Shown piece after piece: positions 63,301 through 64,000 of a stretch of 64,000 bases of DNA; the first letter of the stretch is position 1; every line of letters begins with the position of its first letter. Where the stretch lies: the NCBI GenBank assembly GCA_018697195.1, contig CM031870.1, positions 781 through 64,780 of the forward strand, given 5' to 3'. A model generated the notes under the pieces. It made no database searches and was not told the DNA's origin. It worked only from the letters and a program-made list of their open reading frames with translations. A program made the translations under genes and the position numbers. This DNA comes from Certhia americana (Eukaryota > Chordata > Aves > Passeriformes > Certhiidae).

Positions 63301-64000
63301 GCACTGCATCCTCTGGAAAGCTGTAACCAGCCCCCCACACGATGGGATTCTTCCAGATTAAAGTCACAGGAAACCTGAGCCCATAGCCATGACTCAAAAA
63401 GCACAAAGTATCACTTCCACCCCCTGTTCCCCCCCCAACAGCCTCCAAAGCTTTGACACCTCCTGACACACACTCTGCTCTGCTCTCTGGATGCAGCTAG
63501 AACACTTCAAAGATCCAGATGAAATGCATCATCTCCTTCAGAAAAAAAAAAAAAATTAAAAAAAAAAATCCAGCAAATTCCAGTCACCTGCTCTTTTTTT
63601 GTACAGTTCCCTTGGGCTTTGCCACTGAGGACAAGCAGGAGGAACCTGTAGGCACCAACACTCACGGATCAAATTAATAATCATGGGACAAACAGCACCA
63701 AATCCTGGATTCCAAAAGAAATCAGGGGATGTGGACACTTCCAGCACGGCAAATCTCCTGACAGCTTTGAGACAAAGGCACCGCAGTGTCCCACAACCCC
63801 CAAACACCACAGATTAAACTCTGCCCCAGGCTGACTCAGAATTCCAGGGGAAGCAGCAGGACTCTGCCTCTCCTCACAAACTTGGCTTGTGAGCTCACAA
63901 CACTGCCTAAGGAATATCGAGGATTCCCCACTTCTGAAACACGAGAGCAACCTCAGGACACACTTGCTGGGCTGCTGCAATCAGGCATTCCACAGCCTCG
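57400..64000. other. Upstream TRAF7 intron 1 or 5' flank
   Basis: Moderate GC, no CpG island and no recognisable exon on either strand. It contains the satellite at 60955-61650, a G-run at about 60151-60160, and an A-rich stretch at 63541-63568. The TRAF7 promoter and first exon are probably beyond the window. Confidence 0.6.
60955..61650. repeat. Satellite with 14-bp base unit and 28-bp higher-order period, about 700 bp
   Basis: Alternating variants of TCCATGGATACC and CCACAATGGACA/GC form 28-base dimers (CCTGTCCATGGATACCCCAC plus AATGGACA) that repeat about 25 times, then decay toward 61650. CCATGG recurs throughout. Six frames stay open across parts of it, giving false ORFs such as MDTPQWTPVHGYP repeats. 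Confidence 0.93.

Noticed and set aside
57400..64000. A possible additional gene or TRAF7 first exon in the right-hand 6.6 kb
   Set aside because: No CpG island, no conserved peptide and no convincing first-exon donor context. Only short random frames and the satellite are seen.

Overview
This window looks like avian nuclear DNA, probably from a GC-rich microchromosome. Genes are split by GT-AG introns, intergenic DNA is GC-rich and minisatellite-dense, and the only interspersed repeats I recognise are CR1 LINE fragments. Three protein-coding genes can be rebuilt exon by exon. From left to right they are a hexosaminidase D-like GH20 gene (+, coding 2807-6146, 13 coding exons), CASKIN1 (+, coding 8762-36243, 21 coding exons including one alternative cassette) and TRAF7 (-, coding 57361-38928, 20 coding exons, 670 codons, the same length as human TRAF7). 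CASKIN1 and TRAF7 meet tail to tail, as in human 16p13.3, which supports both calls.

Layout: 1-2795 is non-coding DNA upstream of the hexosaminidase gene. 2796-6300 is that gene. 6300-8270 is intergenic and runs into a CpG island (about 8270-9420) that carries CASKIN1 coding exon 1. 8858-21839 is CASKIN1 intron 1, about 13 kb, free of recognisable transposons and dotted with short AT-rich islands that look like regulatory elements. 21840-25873 holds the ankyrin-repeat and SH3 exons. 27220-27435 is an in-frame 72-codon cassette exon. 29225-36243 encodes the CASK-binding motif, two SAM domains, a 2.1-kb proline-rich exon and the conserved C-terminus. 36244 to about 38100 is an AT-rich CASKIN1 3'UTR. 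About 38285-57399 is TRAF7, whose introns contain CR1 fragments. 57400-64000 is TRAF7 intron 1 or upstream DNA, with a large 14/28-bp satellite at 60955-61650 and no recognisable exon.

By family knowledge the three genes do unrelated jobs. The GH20 enzyme trims terminal N-acetylhexosamines and here carries an N-terminal membrane anchor. CASKIN1 is a neuronal synaptic scaffold that binds CASK. TRAF7 is a RING/WD40 E3 ligase and MEKK3-pathway regulator. The observations most worth following are: the CASKIN1 cassette exon between the SH3 domain and the CASK-binding motif, flanked by pyrimidine tracts of the kind PTB binds; the GC 5' splice site before it, which has an in-frame stop six bases into the intron; two apparent +1 frameshifts in CASKIN1 exon 1; a TRAF7 intronic minisatellite that has copied that exon's own 5' splice site; and the membrane-anchored HEXD paralogue at this locus.
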